Shown here piece by piece: positions 62,241 to 64,000 of a stretch of 64,000 nucleotides of DNA (the stretch's first letter is position 1; each line of letters begins with the position of its first letter). Source of the DNA: Tubulanus polymorphus (Eukaryota; Nemertea; Palaeonemertea; Tubulaniformes; Tubulanidae); NCBI RefSeq assembly GCF_964204645.1, contig NC_134028.1, positions 9,837,001 to 9,901,000 of the forward strand, written 5' to 3'. The translations under genes and the position numbers were made by a program. The notes under the pieces were generated by a model that did not search any database, had not been told where the DNA came from, and saw nothing but the letters and a program-made list of their open reading frames with translations.

Positions 62241-63050
62241 TGATGATGTACGGTACCATAGCGGTATGACTGCAGTTTAGGTGTCCCTAATGGTTATGTA
62301 CCTAACCTTACCATAACACTATTCTTTAATAACACTAGCGCCACCCAGTGGATAGGTGACCCAAACTGCAGTTAGAACGCCGCATTGATAAGCAAAAGAG
62401 TAGAGGTCAGGTCTCAAGTCAGGTTGAAATAGACATTTTAGTTAGTAGAGTAGAGAGACGTTGTATACGTCGCTGTCTGTGAGCCCTGACTTGAGGAGCT
62501 GACAATGACATGGCATGCTGAGCCTGACTGAGGGATAGGTAACGGGTATCTTACGTAATTCAACTACTTTACCACCTTCCTCCCGGATTTCACCGCCCCA
62601 CTACTATTCTATTATCTCTATTCTATGACTGTACGTTTATTAGATCGGGAACGACCGGTTCCGCTGTTTAACGCTAAAGGTTGAAGATGTAGCGAAACTA
62701 GCGGATTTCGCCGTACATTGGCGCTAAATTTAAAATCACCTTCTCCCGGATTTCACCGCTCTGCTCCTATCTTATAATATATTATCCTGTTTAATGTCTT
62801 TTAACTGTATTTATTCGGCGAGACCGTATTGTATCATTTTATAAATGTCCGTGTTTTGTAATTGGGTCGATGTTTCGCGACCGGTTGTTCCGGGTCCGCG
62901 TTTATTCATTTTAACCCTTCTGGTTGAATTGGATTTGTAATTATTACTTATATCTTCCGAGTGCGGGGTTCGAACCCTTTCAACTCATTTATTACTTTAA
63001 GAACATTTATCGCTCATGTATATTATAATATTACCTTTGTGATGATATTT
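62240..63050. repeat. Imperfect direct duplication, period about 175 bp
   Basis: CTCCCGGATTTCACCGC occurs at about 62580 and about 62750. GACCGGTT with nearby TCCG and GGTTGAA recurs at about 62655-62690 and 62880-62935. The origin is unclear; it leads into the CpG-rich segment. Confidence 0.4.
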
Positions 63051-63099
63051 TAAACTATTCTTGTATCTCTCGTGTCCGCCGTGACCTTTTGCAGCTGGC

Positions 63100-63700
63100 G
63101 TGCGGTTGCCCGGCTCCGCTCTCATTGTCGCTGGAACTCAGCCAACCTCGAAGTCACGTGGCACGCGTAACCAATCACGCGTGTCCGGGCTTTTGTTCCA
63201 GCCAATGAGAGCGCGGCGGGGACAATCGCGGGCTATAAAGGCGCGCGGAGCGCGAGATTCAACAAACCGTTCACTCGGACTGTCCGTGCAACTTAAAGCT
63301 TGCAAGCGTCGCGGAAAACGTTACGTAATTCTTGTATTGACTGCACATACCAGTAATTATATATAATGTAAGAACCTGCCCGTCCGTGTCCCCGTGTCCA
63401 CATGCGGGCACCCGGACCGCTCTAATTAGTTGTAAATAGTATTTGCCGTTATTGATGTTCAGGGTCGGCGTTGTCCCCGGCGGACGCCGCGTTGTCCCCC
63501 CGGCGGACATGGTTGTTTCCCCTGACGCCGTGTTTGTCCCGGACTCCGCGTTGTCCGGGCGGGAGCCCTTTTGTATATAGTAACCGTGTTCGGAATGACC
63601 GACTGTGTAATTGTAAATAGTGTTTGGAAATTAATTCGAGGCTTGCATCGGATTTCGGGCGTTTATAGCTGCAAATAAATATATATTAGTTAGTAATTCA
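63100..63700 (+). promoter_or_regulatory. CpG-rich promoter or LTR
   Basis: This is the only CpG-rich stretch in the window. A CACGTG E-box (63155-63160), two CCAAT boxes (63171-63175, 63202-63206) and TATAAA (63234-63239) are arranged as in a core promoter, predicting a start near 63264. AATAAA at 63674-63679, about 440 bases on, and an AT-rich end ATTAACA fit the U3-R-U5 order of a long terminal repeat. A cellular promoter is the alternative. No second LTR or primer site could be confirmed within the window. Confidence 0.5.
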
Positions 63701-63932
63701 AAATTAACATCGGGCCGTTTCTTTGAGTTATCGTGGACTTGATCGGAGTGAGGAAGAGAGTCAGAGGCAAGTAGTCTAACTTGTAGAACACGAGGAATCC
63801 GGTCAGCTGAGGAGAGGCCGGAGTCACGCTACCGACATTTTGTCCGGCAGAGGATTCCAGCTGAATTACTCGCCTCCAAGAGGAGGACGAGCGGACCCGG
63901 ACGTGCAAAAGGTTGAAAGCCTGTTTTGGTCG

Positions 63933-64000
63933 ATGGCTAGTGACGTCATCAAGATCGCCTTTTTGTTACTCCCAAAGCTAAACAACTCACTTTTAACGGT
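63933..64000 (+). CDS. Possible start of an open frame running off the window
   Basis: ATG at 63933 (context CGATGG) opens 22 codons without a stop to the window end. It lies downstream of the putative promoter or LTR, and a full CRE-like TGACGTCA palindrome sits inside it (63941-63948). The predicted peptide is unrecognised. It could be a gag-like start or chance. Confidence 0.2.
   Translation, partial: MASDVIKIAFLLLPKLNNSLLT

Larger units (their letters stand above)
54403..64000. other. Right-hand repeat-rich interval
   Basis: No gene is supported apart from a possible start at the right edge. Open frames at 54994-55266 and 55300-55581 are of chance length and unrecognised. A family A 3' fragment lies at about 54480-54735. 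The listed elements (55694-56869, 56886-58318, 59371-59793, 60579-61370) and the duplicated unit (58480-58600 / 61965-62240) account for much of the rest. Confidence 0.55.

Overview
The window is nuclear DNA of a bilaterian animal. It is AT-rich, its genes are split by GT-AG introns, and its intergenic DNA is crowded with short DNA transposons, retroelement pieces and tandem-repeat elements. Helentron-like elements with an (ACGG)n tract resemble the 'pearl' elements I recall from bivalves, so a marine invertebrate, plausibly a mollusc or other lophotrochozoan, is my best guess. The species is not established. No bacterial or viral gene was recognised.

Three protein-coding genes can be reconstructed with consistent splice phases. 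(1) A Pitx-type paired-like homeobox gene on the + strand (three coding exons, 6722-13776, 299 residues) with a Lys50 homeodomain and a C-terminal OAR motif. (2) An ALKBH5-type RNA m6A demethylase on the - strand (three coding exons, 35548 down to 30440, 387 residues) with all Fe(II) and 2-oxoglutarate ligands in place. (3) A leucine-rich-repeat protein on the - strand (six coding exons, 54402 down to 37810, 639 residues) with about 17 LRRs of the Shoc2/SDS22 type and an acidic, Trp-containing C-terminal part that I do not recognise. Its last exon lies 8.2 kb beyond an apparent stop and was found by splice phase.

Layout: 1-6721 Pitx upstream DNA; 6722-14360 Pitx with its 3' UTR; 14360-22600 gene-poor DNA with MITEs and a microsatellite; 22600-24950 a broken non-LTR retrotransposon on the - strand; 24950-30440 repeats; 30440-35548 ALKBH5, whose second intron holds at least five MITEs; 37810-54402 the LRR gene, whose introns are packed with Helentron-like elements; 54403-64000 more such elements, a tRNA-like repeat and a CpG-rich promoter or LTR at the right edge.

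The strongest unexplained structure is a set of unrelated-sequence families (38-61 kb) that share one architecture: a short 5' terminal motif, tandem monomers of about 137-154 bp, a (ACGG)n tract, and a 3' terminal hairpin whose arm repeats the 5' motif inverted, followed by an A-run. Several later insertions into these and into MITEs restore the interrupted host repeat at the target duplication, so a relative insertion history can be read. The three genes show no sign of acting together. Pitx is a developmental transcription factor, ALKBH5 an RNA-modification enzyme, and the LRR protein is of unknown role.
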